Positions 11,512 through 21,767 of a stretch of DNA of 64,000 nt are shown piece by piece. The translations under genes were made by a program, and so were the position numbers. The notes under the pieces were generated by a model that had not been told where the DNA came from, did no database searches, and saw nothing but the letters and a program-made list of their open reading frames with translations. The stretch's first letter is position 1; each line of letters opens with the position of its first letter. Source of the stretch: Ectocarpus siliculosus (taxonomy: Eukaryota > Sar > Phaeophyceae > Ectocarpales > Ectocarpaceae); the NCBI GenBank assembly GCA_000310025.1, contig FN649748.1, forward strand, positions 2,500,145 to 2,564,144. Direction: 5' to 3'.

Positions 11512-12782
11512 CCCTCCCTGATTCTGTACATCATAACGAATGCTCTCAAAACCAAAGCGCTCAGGGTACTCATAGAAAACTCCAAAAGGAAACAAAAATA
11601 AAACAAACGAAGGGAAACCCGGCCACCGGATCAAAACCCTCCGCCCCCACGGGTCATCCTGCTGATTGAACTGTCAACACAATCAACACAGCAGTCACAA
11701 AGTTGCAAACCTACACGTCTACAACTGTCAGGCATTTGTACTACCCCTTTTCAAGTAGTCCCCTCCCAGCCAACAGGATCCCTACTGTATCGAGTTGCTG
11801 TCAGCACCGCGGCGCGCCTAAGGCCACAAGCACCAATGCCAAATTGCAGCGGAAAAACGTAAAACCTAACGCTACATCGCTAAATGACATTTTTATAGAG
11901 GGCGATCAACCAAGAGGAAGATCAAGCAGTATCTCAACCACAACGGTACCCCGCTTCGAGAGACACTGGACCTAGACATTTTTCGCTACTCCTTCACAAG
12001 TAACTCCCTCCCAGCAACAGGATCCCTACTGCTGTATCCAGCTGCTGTTAGCAACGGGGCGCGTCTACAACCAACCCCGATCACCATTGTCTATCACATG
12101 ACAGTGAGAGGTGCCCCCCTCGGTCTGTACATCAATGAAAGATCATAAAAAAAGGGCAATCAACCACATGTTAGGGGAGGGTGCCCCCTCTCAGCCTACA
12201 CATCAGAGGACGATCGAAGCAGCATATCAATCATAAACAGTTCATCAACCAGCCTGCTGGTACCTGCTAATATGAGAGACGCTGGTAGCCATCTATCACG
12301 AAAAAAGGCGTCATTCATCAGCCCTCCCTGATTTCAGGCAAAATATCCCGGTGAAACTGTAGACACCAGGAAATAATTCCGAACATCATCAATCAAATTG
12401 GTGTGACCGCAGTGCCCTGCGGATCACCATTCCTCAAAGTGAGACGACAACGGAATGCCACACCATCCTCAGTATTTCATCGTGCAATAAGCCTCATCAT
12501 GGCTCAACCTACGCGGTTAGTTACTGAGATGCGCATGGTATACCGGACAGGCAACATCGAGTTTCGTGGACTGCGTTCGTATCCCGATCGAACACACAAG
12601 AAAAAAACAACGAGCGAACGGCGGAAAAGTAACAGGCCAGAAAAAATTCCCCTTTGTACTTTCGTCAGTCGTATCATCAAAATCGGCTCTTTATGGGGGA
12701 ATGCCGACGAGCCGAATTTGCACGCAAGGCACGAAAGCGAACGGGCGTTGATGCACCGCTGGGAAAACAGAACTAGACAACA
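11512..12782 (-). other. outer element untranslated region between gag and 3' LTR
   Basis: About 1.27 kb with no pol domain. A diverged direct repeat containing aacaggatccctactg is present near 11775 and 12018. The polypurine tract lies at its left edge, next to the LTR. Confidence 0.55.
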
Positions 12783-13985
12783 TCAGAGTGCTTCGTATGC
12801 GACGTCCAACTCGACACCACCGCCTCCAATCGCGGCGACTGCAGTTTCAGTTCTCGATGGGCAGTTTTTCGCGTTGTGCCCCTTTTTTCCGCACCTCTGG
12901 CAAAGCTTCTCTGGGCATGCACTCGCATAGTGGCCACCATCACAGATGTAGCACTTGACTCTCTTGTCGCTAGCTAAATTCGCCTCTTCGTAACCTCGGT
13001 TTTGTTTCGGACGTCTCTTTCCTCCCCCCTTCCCCTCTACTGCTACGAACGCATGATGGTTCGCTCGCCGATCACTCTTCCCCTTCTTTTCCTCCGCTTT
13101 CAGTTGCCCAGCCCGTGTTCGAAGCACTCTCAAAATCTCTTCTTCATCGAGTGTTTTCTGGGCGAGCAGCTGTTGCTTTTGAATCTCAAATTCCGGGGAA
13201 AGCGCATCGAGGAACCGTGCATACACGAGCATTTTTGGGATGGGCTGGTCGAATGCCAACTCTAGGTTAGTCACTACGGACTTGAACTCCTGGAAAAACA
13301 CTCGGGGTTCCTGGTTCTTCCCTTGTTGGGCATTATAAAACTTTCCGATCAGCGAGATCTGCTCGCCGCCGGTCAAGGGGGTGAATGTTTCTTCTAACGC
13401 ACGCCACGCTGCCGAGGGCCCCTTTCGATCGTACACCAGCATTTTTGTGGAGTTGTTGGATATCGCTCCGGTCAGCATCCCCCACAAATCCCGGTACATG
13501 GCTATCTCCCCTACTTCCACTCCTTGCTCTATCATGCCATCATCGTCTACGCCTAGGACCTCAATGTCTCTGCTGTCGCTCAAGGCGCGACCCATCCCAC
13601 AAGTCTGAACCTGCGTAATGAAATCGTTTCGGAACATCAGCCAGTTTTTCTCGTCTCCGTTGAAGTCCAACTGTTTCAGTCGTGGGATACGGGCATGCGA
13701 GCTGAAAGCATACCGTGAAGCTTGCTCCTCTCTGCTGATTCCCTCTCGCGAGATAGCACCGTGTGGTGTAGGCTCTCGTGGTTCCGGGCCTCGCAGTCCT
13801 CTCGCTCCCTCGAGCCCTCGTCCAGTATTCGGCGCTTGGTCTAGCTGACCCGCGCCAGGGAAGGCGTGCGTCCTCCCCTGTGACTCCCCCCCGCCGCCCG
13901 CTGCGGTCGCACTTCCGGCGGGCGGTGTCCCGGGCACTAACCGGGACAAGGTGTTCATGATGCCTTCCAGTTTCTCCGTCACCAT
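12783..13985 (-). pseudogene. gag: outer-element Gag, main part (CCHC zinc knuckles), cut off from its N-terminus
   Basis: This is a 400-codon frame. A Pro/Gly-rich linker is followed by a capsid-like helical region, with PRLKQLDFNGDEKNWLMF near residue 100 and AWRALEETFTPLTGG near 190, as in LTR-retrotransposon Gag (UBN2-like). Two zinc knuckles follow near residues 345-385: CYICDGGHYASAC (C-x2-C-x3-H-x4-C, one residue shorter than usual) and CQRCGKKGHNAKNC (canonical C-x2-C-x4-H-x4-C). Its ATG sits directly on the edge of the inserted 236-bp LTR at 13987, so the present start is an accident of the insertion. The missing 39 codons are at 19643-19759. Gag would form the virus-like particle and bind the RNA. 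Confidence 0.8.
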
Positions 13986-13986
13986 C

Positions 13987-14222
13987 TGTTGGAGTAATTG
14001 CGGTACAAGAACGACTCTATTCTACTGCATGGGTTTATGCGGTATTGTGAAGGCGTTGCCAAGTCTGTAACCGTCAGGTGAAGACAGCTTGGGCGTCTGT
14101 GTGGATAATAATATCACTCTGTGTGTTTGCCTACCTAACCTCGCATCACATGCCAGCTACTTTGTAGCCACAGCTGAAGGAATAGCTGTACAGCAACTGC
14201 AGTGACAGTGCTGTTGCCTCAA
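13987..14222 (+). repeat. inner Copia LTR (236 bp), plus orientation
   Basis: Begins tgttggagtaattgcgg and ends near ttgcctca, the TG...CA ends usual for Copia LTRs. It is an exact inverted copy of 15472-15707 as far as I can read. It precedes the plus-strand gag at 14282, so it serves as that gag's 5' LTR. On its left it cuts the outer gag after ccatc. Confidence 0.85.
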
Positions 14223-14281
14223 AAGGTTTTGAGCCTCGAGTTGCTCGAGCTAGTACACCAGAGTCACAAGCGTCGGTAAGC

Positions 14282-15475
14282 ATGGCTACCGGCTCGTCAG
14301 GCGAGATCCGAAGAGGATTCGCCAAGTTCAGTGGTGACCCAGGCGACTACGTCGGCTGGCGAACTCTGCAGACCTCCTTATTTATGGAGGACAAGCTGCA
14401 CAAGGTTCTGTTGGGAGTGGAGAAAGCCCCTACGGATCCTGGACCAAGCGCTACGCCAAACCAGACTTTGGCATACCAAACTGCCCTGGAAGGATACCAG
14501 GACAAGAACGGACAGATCTTTACCCGGCTGATGCTCGCTACATCTGAAACCGGGGGCTACCAGAGCGCGGCCTCACAGACTGTGCAGGCATACGCGCCTA
14601 TCGGGTCTTCCTACAACGGAGACGGTCGTGGAGCATTCCTCGCCCTGGAACGAAAGTACCAGGCCGCTGGGGTATACCGTACGCAGGAGCTGCACGAGAA
14701 GTTCATATCTTTGGCAGTTACTGCGGACCACGACTTTGATCCGGCCAATGTTATTCAAGACATGCGCCGGATCTGCACGGAGCTAGCCGTGTATAACGAC
14801 ACGGTGGCTGACCACCGAAAGACGTTCGCTTTCCTGAAAGCACTGCCGGACGACCACTACAAAGAGTTCAAGACAGGGCTGCTGTGCGGCCAGGCTGCTG
14901 GGAGCGTCTTGTCCTTCGAGGAGGTCGCCGACCGAGCCACTTCGTTCCACGCGATGCACATTCGTGGTAAAGTTGCCTCGAAGAACGCGTCCGGAAGCAG
15001 CAGCCGTGCGCTGAATACCGTCACACACGGTGGAGCGCGTTCTTTCCGTAAGGGCGGCGGTCATCATGGTCGTGGACGCGCGCAGCGCGGTGGACGCGGA
15101 CGTGGCAGCTGGAACAACTCGTCGAACCGTAACAACGGGTCGTCGAGGGGGAACAACAGCAACGACCAGAACCATGGCGGCGCAACTTCTGGCAACGGAG
15201 CTGGTGGTGCGTCTTCCGACAACCGGCCCTCTGGACGGCCAAACCACTCACAGCAAAGACGCGGGTACGACAGGGACGGCTTATGCAGTTACTGTCACAA
15301 TTCTACGGAACACACCTGGACGAACTGCCCGCTTCGCGCCTCCAATGCCAAGCGGTTTTCGAACCGTGAACAACAGCAACCGCAGCAGCAGCAGCAGGTC
15401 AACACGATCGCGGAAGCCACGACACAGGCGTGGCTCACGCACGCGCGCGAGGTCGACCTCACGCTGGAATGTTGA
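14282..15475 (+). pseudogene. gag: inner Copia Gag with CCHC-like knuckle, truncated at an inverted LTR
   Basis: 397 codons from ATG 14282. Residues 1-230 are a Copia-type gag_pre/UBN2 region: FAKFSGDPGDYVGWRTLQ at the start, then AFLALERKYQAAGVYRTQELHEKF. A Gly/Arg/Asn-rich basic segment follows (about 245-330). Then comes a knuckle, CSYCHNSTEHTWTNC (C-x2-C-x5-H-x4-C, one residue longer than usual), and a poly-Gln patch. The stop codon is supplied by the first bases of the inverted LTR at 15472, so protease, integrase and RT that should follow in frame are absent. It differs clearly from the outer-element Gag, so two families are present. Confidence 0.8.
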
Positions 15476-15707
15476 GGCAACAGCACTGTCACTGCAGTTG
15501 CTGTACAGCTATTCCTTCAGCTGTGGCTACAAAGTAGCTGGCATGTGATGCGAGGTTAGGTAGGCAAACACACAGAGTGATATTATTATCCACACAGACG
15601 CCCAAGCTGTCTTCACCTGACGGTTACAGACTTGGCAACGCCTTCACAATACCGCATAAACCCATGCAGTAGAATAGAGTCGTTCTTGTACCGCAATTAC
15701 TCCAACA
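15472..15707 (-). repeat. inner Copia LTR (236 bp), minus orientation
   Basis: Exact inverted copy of 13987-14222. It lies downstream of the minus-strand RNase H fragment (15986-16553), and a purine-rich tract (minus strand, ending gagaggaca) directly precedes it. It is therefore the 3' LTR of that minus-strand copy. Confidence 0.85.
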
Positions 15708-15985
15708 TGTCCTCTCAAGAACTACGTCATTCTAGTACCTATGCATCAGATCCAATTCTCTCTCAATGTCCTCTCGAAAACAATATCCATGTCCTCTCGA
15801 AACAATGCTATCTTAAGAACTTCTGTCTCAATATCAATTGTTTTGCCTTTCTCAGCTGCGTTGCATCAGCAGCGATTTATTTTCCTTCGACACAAATCTC
15901 CCGAATTTTCTTCTAACATATACACACACATACACCATCCAACCCTCAAGACATAAAGTCTGATTACGAAGAAGAGGGGAGGTGA

Positions 15986-16553
15986 TCAAACTCCTAACAG
16001 CATGCCACGGGCGCGGAGAAACTCCGACGGGTTTAGCCCTTTCGTAAAAATGTCCGCTTTCTGAAGCGACGTCGATATTTGCTTCACGTCTACGACTCCA
16101 TCAGCTACCAGCGACCTTACGTGGTGAAACTTTACGTCAATGTGCTTCGTCCTTGGGGTGATACGGAAGCTACGAGTTAATTTTAGAGCTCCCGAGTTGT
16201 CCTCCCACACCACGGTTGCTTCTTCCTGAGTCTGATTTATGGTGTCCAGCAGGTGGCGGAAGTACTTGATGATGTTGCACCCCTTCGACAAAGCCACGAA
16301 CTCTGCTTCAACGGAAGAGGTCGCCACCACCGTCTGCTTGGATGATGTCCATTCCACCGGTCCACCAGCGAAGTACAACACGACTCCCGTGGTGGAGTAG
16401 CCCTTGTCTAGGTCGCCTGCAAAATCTGAGTCGACAAACGCCGTAATGACGTTTCCATCTCCGGCGTCCTCGCCGTAGCGTACACCGATTGATATCGTAC
16501 CTTTCAAGTACCTGAGTACGCGTTTGAGTTTCTGCATCGCCCTCGGACCTGGT
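15986..16553 (-). pseudogene. pol: Copia reverse transcriptase end and RNase H, cut by the gap
   Basis: The minus-strand frame enters from the N gap with PGPRAMQKLKRVLRYLKG (end of the RT/connection). It then gives the Copia RNase H signature: FVDSDFAGDLDKGYSTTG, WTSSKQTVVATSSVEAEF, EDNSGALKL, PRTKHIDVKFHHVR, KADIFTKGL, and a stop at 15986. The region 16375-16553 repeats 17539-17720 with few differences. The N-terminal part lies in or beyond the gap. Confidence 0.8.
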
Positions 16554-16653
16554 NNNNNNNNNNNNNNNNNNNNNNNNNNNNNNNNNNNNNNNNNNNNNNN
16601 NNNNNNNNNNNNNNNNNNNNNNNNNNNNNNNNNNNNNNNNNNNNNNNNNNNNN
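16554..16653. other. assembly gap (100 N)
   Basis: Exactly 100 N, the usual placeholder for a gap of unknown size. It falls between two copies of the same Copia family, where assemblers commonly fail, so order and orientation across it are not assured. Confidence 0.95.
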
Positions 16654-16867
16654 TCACTGCAGTTGCTGTACAGCTATTCCTTCAGCTGTGGCTACCAAGT
16701 AGCTGGCATGTGATGCGAGGTTAGGTAGGCAAACACACCGAGTGATATTATTATCCACACAGACGCCCAAGCTGTCTTCACCTGACGGTTGAGCAGTTGT
16801 CAACGCCGGAATACTCCCGCATAAACCGATGTAAGAGAATAGAGTTTGTTTTGTACCGCAATTACCA
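16654..16867 (-). repeat. diverged, truncated inner LTR, minus orientation
   Basis: Aligns with 15484-15698 at high but not perfect identity; for example ctaccaagtagctgg against ctacaaagtagctgg, and a diverged middle around 16790-16810. It starts at the gap and stops abruptly at ccgcaattac, where an integrase fragment in the opposite orientation begins. Confidence 0.7.
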
Positions 16868-17538
16868 AGCCGTGTACGCCCCCGTTTACCTCCAGAACCG
16901 CACCCCTGCTGACGTCCTGGACGGCAAAGCACCACTTGAGGAAAGCAAGGACAAACCACTCGGCAGCTTGAAGCACATGCATGAGTGGGGGTCTGTAGCG
17001 TTTAAATACGTAGAACCTCGCTCGCGAAACGAAAAGTTTTCTGCCAGGGCCAAGAAGTATTACATGGTGGGATACAATACAACCAGCAAGACGTGGCGGC
17101 TATGGGACCCGGCGGAACCACTCAAAATTACAAACTCTGCTGAAGTGTCATTCCGCGAGGTAGATGCCCGCGACGTCGCCCGCCCCATGCACGGGTCTGA
17201 CCCATTTCCCGAACAAGGCCAGATTTTCCAGCCCGGCATCATCACTACTGGGGCCGAGACAAAAGACGAGGAACCAGAACTAGCAGAAACGAACGACGGA
17301 CCGGACGAAGAACCACCCGCGGTGCGCAAAAGCGGTCGTACGACAAGGCCGCGGGACCGTCTGAACCTGTTTACGACGGAGCAGGTGTTCGAAACGGAAT
17401 ACGCGCTGGTGATCGGAGGTGAGATCGGGAACCTTGGTCAAGGGATACCTGGCCAACTAGGATACATGCCCGCCGATCCACCGAACTACCGCGCAGCGGT
17501 CAACGGACCAGATGCTGTTGGATGGATGAAAAGCATGG
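16868..17538 (+). pseudogene. pol: Copia integrase C-terminal fragment, inverted
   Basis: Plus-strand fragment of the region after the integrase core: LQNRTPADVLDGKAPLEE, HEWGSVAFKYVEPRSRN, KKYYMVGYNTTSKTWRLWDP, and the acidic linker before RT. From about 17045 to 17538 it is a near-exact inverted copy of the minus-strand sequence down to 18668; the first 150 bp are more diverged. It ends at aaaagcatgg, where the minus-strand RT begins. The open frame running through both is an artefact of the junction. Confidence 0.75.
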
Positions 17539-18488
17539 TACAGCACGACTCCCGTGGTGGAGTAGCCCTTGTCTAGGTCGCCTGCAAAATCTGAGTCGAC
17601 AAACGCCGTAATGACGTTTCCATCTCCGGCGTCCTCGCCGTAGCGTACACCGATTGATATCGTACCTTTCAGGTACCTGAGTACGCGTTTGAGTTTCTGC
17701 ATCGCCCTCGGACCTGGTTTCGCCATACTCCGCGTCAGAACCATTACGGAGTGAGTAATGTCGGGCCTTGTGCACCTGCTGAGATATAGAAGCGAGCCTG
17801 TGGCGGAGCGGAAATATGTGGTATCCTCCGCTGACAGCACCTCGTCCTCCAAGACGGACACCGGTCCAGCCTCAGACGGAGATGTCGTCGGACGCGCGTC
17901 GGCCATGCCGAACTTGTCCAACACTGCGTTGGTATACGCTTCCTGTTCCAAAAGAATCGTCCCTGCGGCTCTGTCTCGGTTGATTCCCATACCGAGTAGG
18001 AATCTGGCTCCTCCCAGGTCCACCGTTTCGAAACGCTCATTCAGCTGATCGACTATGCTCAGCACTTTGTTCTCGCCCTCCCCGGTCAGCAGAATGTCAT
18101 CCACATAAACGAGAAGGAGCACATCTCCGTCGTCCAGGATGTACAAGCACGGTTCAGCGGTGCTCTCAACAAATCCGATCTTCAGGAGAAAGTCGTGCAG
18201 AGTGCCCCACCAGCCTTTTGGGGAAAAACGCAACCCGTAAAGCCATGCTCTGAGCTTCAAGACTTGCCTGGCTCTCCCGCTGTCGCACGAGAATCCTTCC
18301 GGGGGAATGACGTACACTGGTTTCGATCTCGGTTCCATCCTCGCGTGGAGGAACGCCGTCCTGATGTCGGCTTGGCGAAGAACAAGTCCATTCTTGGCTG
18401 CATGCGCAACTATCAGATGGACGGCTTGGAGAGACGCTACCGGTGCAGCATTGTCGGTTCCGGTCTCAGCTTCGTAAAATCCTTGCAC
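17539..18488 (-). pseudogene. pol: Copia reverse transcriptase (RVT_2), broken at both ends
   Basis: Minus-strand RT with the first catalytic Asp in RQADIRTAFLHA (near residue 41) and the catalytic YVDD box near residue 128 (LVYVDDILLTGEG). Further Copia landmarks are AWLYGLRFSPKGWW, DLGGARFLLGMGINRD and SLLYLSRCTRPDITHS. The 5' side is frameshifted relative to the integrase reading frame near 18490-18600. A short tandem duplication (gatttgagcatcgca) sits there. The 3' side stops at the inverted integrase fragment at 17538. The same RT tail resumes at 16553. Confidence 0.82.
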
Positions 18489-18494
18489 TACGAT

Positions 18495-19642
18495 TCATCG
18501 ATTTCTGTCGCACAGCGATGCCGGCTCTCGTTGTACTTCCATTTGTAGATGTATTTTGACGGGATACGATTTGAGCATCGCATATCGGGACGGATCGATT
18601 TGAGCATCGCACGGGGGATAGACCCACTCGTAAACGTCGTGGTCTAGCAGGGAGCGATTCTCCTCCTCCATGCTTTTCATCCATCCAACAGCATCTGGTC
18701 CGTTGACCGCTGCGCGGTAGTTCGGTGGATCGGCGGGCATGTATCCTAGTTGGCCAGGTATCCCTTGACCAAGGTTCCCGATCTCACCTCCGATCACCAG
18801 CGCGTATTCCGTTTCGAACACCTGCTCCGTCGTAAACAGGTTCAGACGGTCCCGCGGCCTTGTCGTACGACCGCTTTTGCGCACCGCGGGTGGTTCTTCG
18901 TCCGGTCCGTCGTTCGTTTCTGCTAGTTCTGGTTCCTCGTCTTTTGTCTCGGCCCCAGTAGTGATGATGCCGGGCTGGAAAATCTGGCCTTGTTCGGGAA
19001 ATGGGTCAGACCCGTGCATGGGGCGGGCGACGTCGCGGGCATCTACCTCGCGGAATGACACTTCAGCAGAGTTTGTAATTTTGAGTGGTTCCGCCGGGTC
19101 CCATAGCCGCCACGTCTTGCTGGTTGTATTGTATCCCACCATGTAATACTTCTTGGCCCTGGCAGAAAACTTATCGTTTCGCGAGCGAGCTTCTACGTGT
19201 TTAAACGCTACAGACCCCCACTCATGCATGTGCTTCAAGCTGCCGAGTGGTTTGTCCTCCCAAACCTCAAGTGGTGCTTTGCCGTCCAGGACGTCAGTAG
19301 GTGTGCGGTTCTTGATGTAAATGGCGGCCTTCACGGCTTCCGCCCACAGTTGACGCGGTAGGTGCGGAGCTCCAAGCATGAGACTACGTGCTGCACCGAT
19401 GACGGTCCCGAAACCGCGTTCGGCGACAGCATTCCCTTGAGGGACGTACGGGGGGCTTGTCTCCACAGCGATCCCGAAGGACCGACACATTGCTAAGAAC
19501 CTACCCTTGAAGTCGGCTGCGCCATCGCAATGGATTTTCCCGATGCAGATGCCCTCGGGATCGGCGACTTCTTTAATCAGTGTTTCGAGCGCGTCAGTCA
19601 CTCCATCCTTTGTCTTCAGGGGAATGCCCCACCGCATGCGAT
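18495..19642 (-). pseudogene. pol: Copia integrase, N-terminally truncated
   Basis: Minus-strand integrase catalytic core lacking its start. The zinc-binding HHCC region and the first acidic residue of the DDE triad are missing. The second Asp is in IHCDGAADFKGRF and the Glu in NAVAERGFGTVIGAARSL. The C-terminal GKE-type region and a long acidic linker follow. At 19643 the sequence passes directly into the outer gag N-terminal segment, so a 5' LTR, gag and protease of this copy have been lost. Confidence 0.8.
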
Positions 19643-19759
19643 CATCTTCTCCATTCTGGTGCTGGCGTCGCCCACGGCGTCGTCGATGGCCGTCCTAAGC
19701 TCCTCATGAGTCGGGCCAGCCTCGCCCCCGCCAGAGTTCACAGAGTCGTTCGAAGACAT
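19643..19759 (-). pseudogene. gag: outer-element Gag, first 39 codons
   Basis: From ATG 19759 the minus strand encodes 39 residues beginning MSSNDSVNSGGGEAG and ending in a helical segment, ASTRMEKM. It lies just inside the right (5') LTR, where gag should start. The last in-frame ATG matches the ATG at 13985, so the frame and the coiled-coil-like helix continue into the 400-codon part once the intervening sequence is ignored. Confidence 0.65.
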
Positions 19760-19808
19760 GTGTGTATACCGCACTAGACTATGACGTTAACGCCACAAGA
19801 CTCTAGAG

Positions 19809-20174
19809 TGTTGATTGGCCCCAAGCCGAGTGCTGCTGGATGAGCACGGCTGTCCCGTTTTGACAATGTGAAGAGATGGTAAAGTCGTTTTATTGGTCGT
19901 CCTCGTAGACACAAGCAACGGAAGAGAGTGGGCACTCAGGTGCATCACAAACACCGAGGCACGCGAGCAACAGTCGCAAGACGCATTCGGAACTCGGAAT
20001 ACATGACAGCAAGGAATGCGCGACAACTTGCCAAAGATCCTACTACCGGAGATACCCCGAAGATCCAAATGACCGATGGACGGTCACGCACTTGCGCACC
20101 TGCATAGCTCAAAACCACACATGAGTACTACCGCAGTAGCCTTCGTAAGGATGGCATAATCCACCTCACGAACA
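19809..20174 (-). repeat. outer LTR, 5' copy for the minus-strand element
   Basis: 366 bp, apparently identical to 11146-11511, followed by the target duplication ttcct (20175-20179). I see no clear primer-binding site next to it. Confidence 0.88.
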
Positions 20175-20215
20175 TTCCTTCCTACTTTGCCAAAGGTGAT
20201 GGCTAAAAGCTAAAT

Positions 20216-21055
20216 CTATCCATCTATCCCATCGGTATCACTTCCCGCCCACTCAACCCACTTCCTATTCCCCAGTGCGGCTACCGTCTTCTCCTGGCTA
20301 TTCCATGCCCCAATCATCTCCCTGTACCGTCCTTCTACTTTTCCCAGCTCAGTCGTGTACACTTCCCTCTCCTTCTTGTACAACCGATATTCCGCAACTA
20401 CATGAACACTAAACACGGACTTCGCACTCGGAGTCGCAATCACATTTGAACTTGTCGTCTTCTTGGTCCACCTTCCTAAATCTTCGGCTACGTTCTCGAA
20501 GGCCAATGTCCCCGGTCCTGAATTTGACCTTCAGCTTGGTCCCTGCATCCATTGGTCCATTTAGGTATTCCTTGAACCCTATTCCTTCTTTCAACACTCC
20601 GTACACTTCTAGACCCTCCTTGTCCTTGGTTCTTTGGTTAGTTTCTGTTCCTCTTTTCTCGGCAAATGCAGCAGATGTCTTCTCCTTGAACCCCTCTAGA
20701 CCTTCCGTTTCCAGCGTACCAACTTCGTAAATTTCCCCATCAGGTCTGCCCTGACGGCTGCAGTACTTGTGCGCTTGGAGCATCCTAGCATGATTTTCGC
20801 TGCTTTGATCTGCGCCGCCTCGGGCTCTTTGACTACCTTCTTATTTCCTTCCCATACTTGCCCGGCGTATTCTAGCGGCGGTACGACTACGTTCTTCAAA
20901 ACTGTCAATTTGATGCGTGCATCGAGGTGCCGGTTTGCGAGTATTGGGTGTAGTTTCCCTGCTCGAATTGGGTAAGGTGCCCCGGGGGGCGCCCGAACTG
21001 AAGTTCCTGCGCTTCCTACAGCAGAACATTTTTGATCTACTCCCGTAAACACCAC
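20216..21055 (-). pseudogene. 3' end of a LINE (non-LTR retrotransposon) ORF2
   Basis: Minus-strand protein remnants spread over three frames match the region after the RT domain of LINEs. They are LHPILANRHLDARIKLTVLK, VVVPPLEYAGQVWEGN and AQIKAAKIMLGCSKRTSTAA, then a helical linker, KVKFRTGDIGLRERSRR, and a Cys cluster (FKCDCDSECE) before the final basic helix and stop at 20216. Frameshifts are needed near 20700-20780 and 20430-20500. The RT core is absent: a 5'-truncated, decayed copy. The younger LTR element lies immediately beyond its 3' end. Confidence 0.65.
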
Positions 21056-21125
21056 CGTACGTAGTGCTGAGACGGTTTTTCAGCCCTCAACTTGTACCAT
21101 ACGTCATACGATAAAAGGTGGCCGG

Positions 21126-21485
21126 GTGACCCCTCTCTGCAATTCCCGTGCGCGTCAGAGTACAGTAGGAAAAATAGCGGAAGGAGACGGGGACGACAAC
21201 GAGGATCGGAGGCGAAACCAGCAGAGCCATGAAAAGGTAGAAGCAGGAGAACCGAGCACGATGGTCGCGCCCGAGCCGGAGAACATGAAGATTGACGCGG
21301 TCTCTGGGGAGAGGCAAAAGCTGGATCGTCGAAAGCGCCGCTGTCCGGTTGTGAGTGTCCACAGATATCCCAACAACAGCGAGGACGAAGGAGAGGGGAA
21401 AGAAGACGAAGGAGCTGGAAAGAGAAGGCGAGCCAGCAGTGTTGCCATGCCACTCTTCTACACATCGGTGATGACTGATCTTTAG
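21126..21485 (+). CDS. possible 5' exon(s) of the ankyrin gene
   Basis: A plus-strand frame encodes a charged, basic, nuclear-localisation-like segment (GERQKLDRRKRRCPV) followed by SEDEGEGKEDEGAGKRRR. Donors occur at about 21350 (gtt|gtgagt) and 21467. The composition is protein-like and it lies just upstream of the ankyrin exons, but the phases do not prove a link. It may be a spurious frame. Confidence 0.3.
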   Translation: MTPLCNSRARQSTVGKIAEGDGDDNEDRRRNQQSHEKVEAGEPSTMVAPEPENMKIDAVSGERQKLDRRKRRCPVVSVHRYPNNSEDEGEGKEDEGAGKRRRASSVAMPLFYTSVMTDL

Positions 21486-21767
21486 TTTAGAAAGAGTGCG
21501 AAATTCTATCACAATGGCGGAGAAAATGCTTCATGGTTGCGCAGCTAGGCGCGCCGTTTATGACTAAAAGTTTAACAGAGGGCCAACCAGCTACAATCAT
21601 ACCTATTCGTACACTTTAGGGAACCTGTGGGGAACCTCTGTAGCGTCGTCATCTCTGTCCCACCTCGGCTTGGTTTAGCGTGGGCGTGTCGTGTCAGTCC
21701 ATTCCTTGTGTAATGGACACGACTTCCACGGGCATCTTCATGTATTAATGACCAATATTCGTTGCAG

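Larger units (their letters stand above)
11146..20174 (-). mobile_element. LTR retrotransposon with a nested, scrambled Copia inside its gag
   Basis: The termini are two 366-bp direct repeats with TG...CA ends, flanked by the 5-bp duplication ttcct at 11141-11145 and 20175-20179. The outer element reads on the minus strand. A purine tract (cagggaggg on the minus strand) directly abuts the left LTR, as a 3' polypurine tract should. The outer coding sequence is a gag whose first 39 codons lie at 19759-19643 and whose remainder lies at 13985-12783. Everything between is a second Copia family. No pol belonging to the outer element was found, so it looks non-autonomous. The two LTRs appear identical, implying recent insertion. 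A scaffold gap (16554-16653) lies inside. Confidence 0.85.

Noticed and set aside
16797-17576. 259-codon plus-strand frame as a complete gene
   Set aside because: It joins an LTR fragment, an inverted integrase fragment and antisense RT; its ends are rearrangement junctions.
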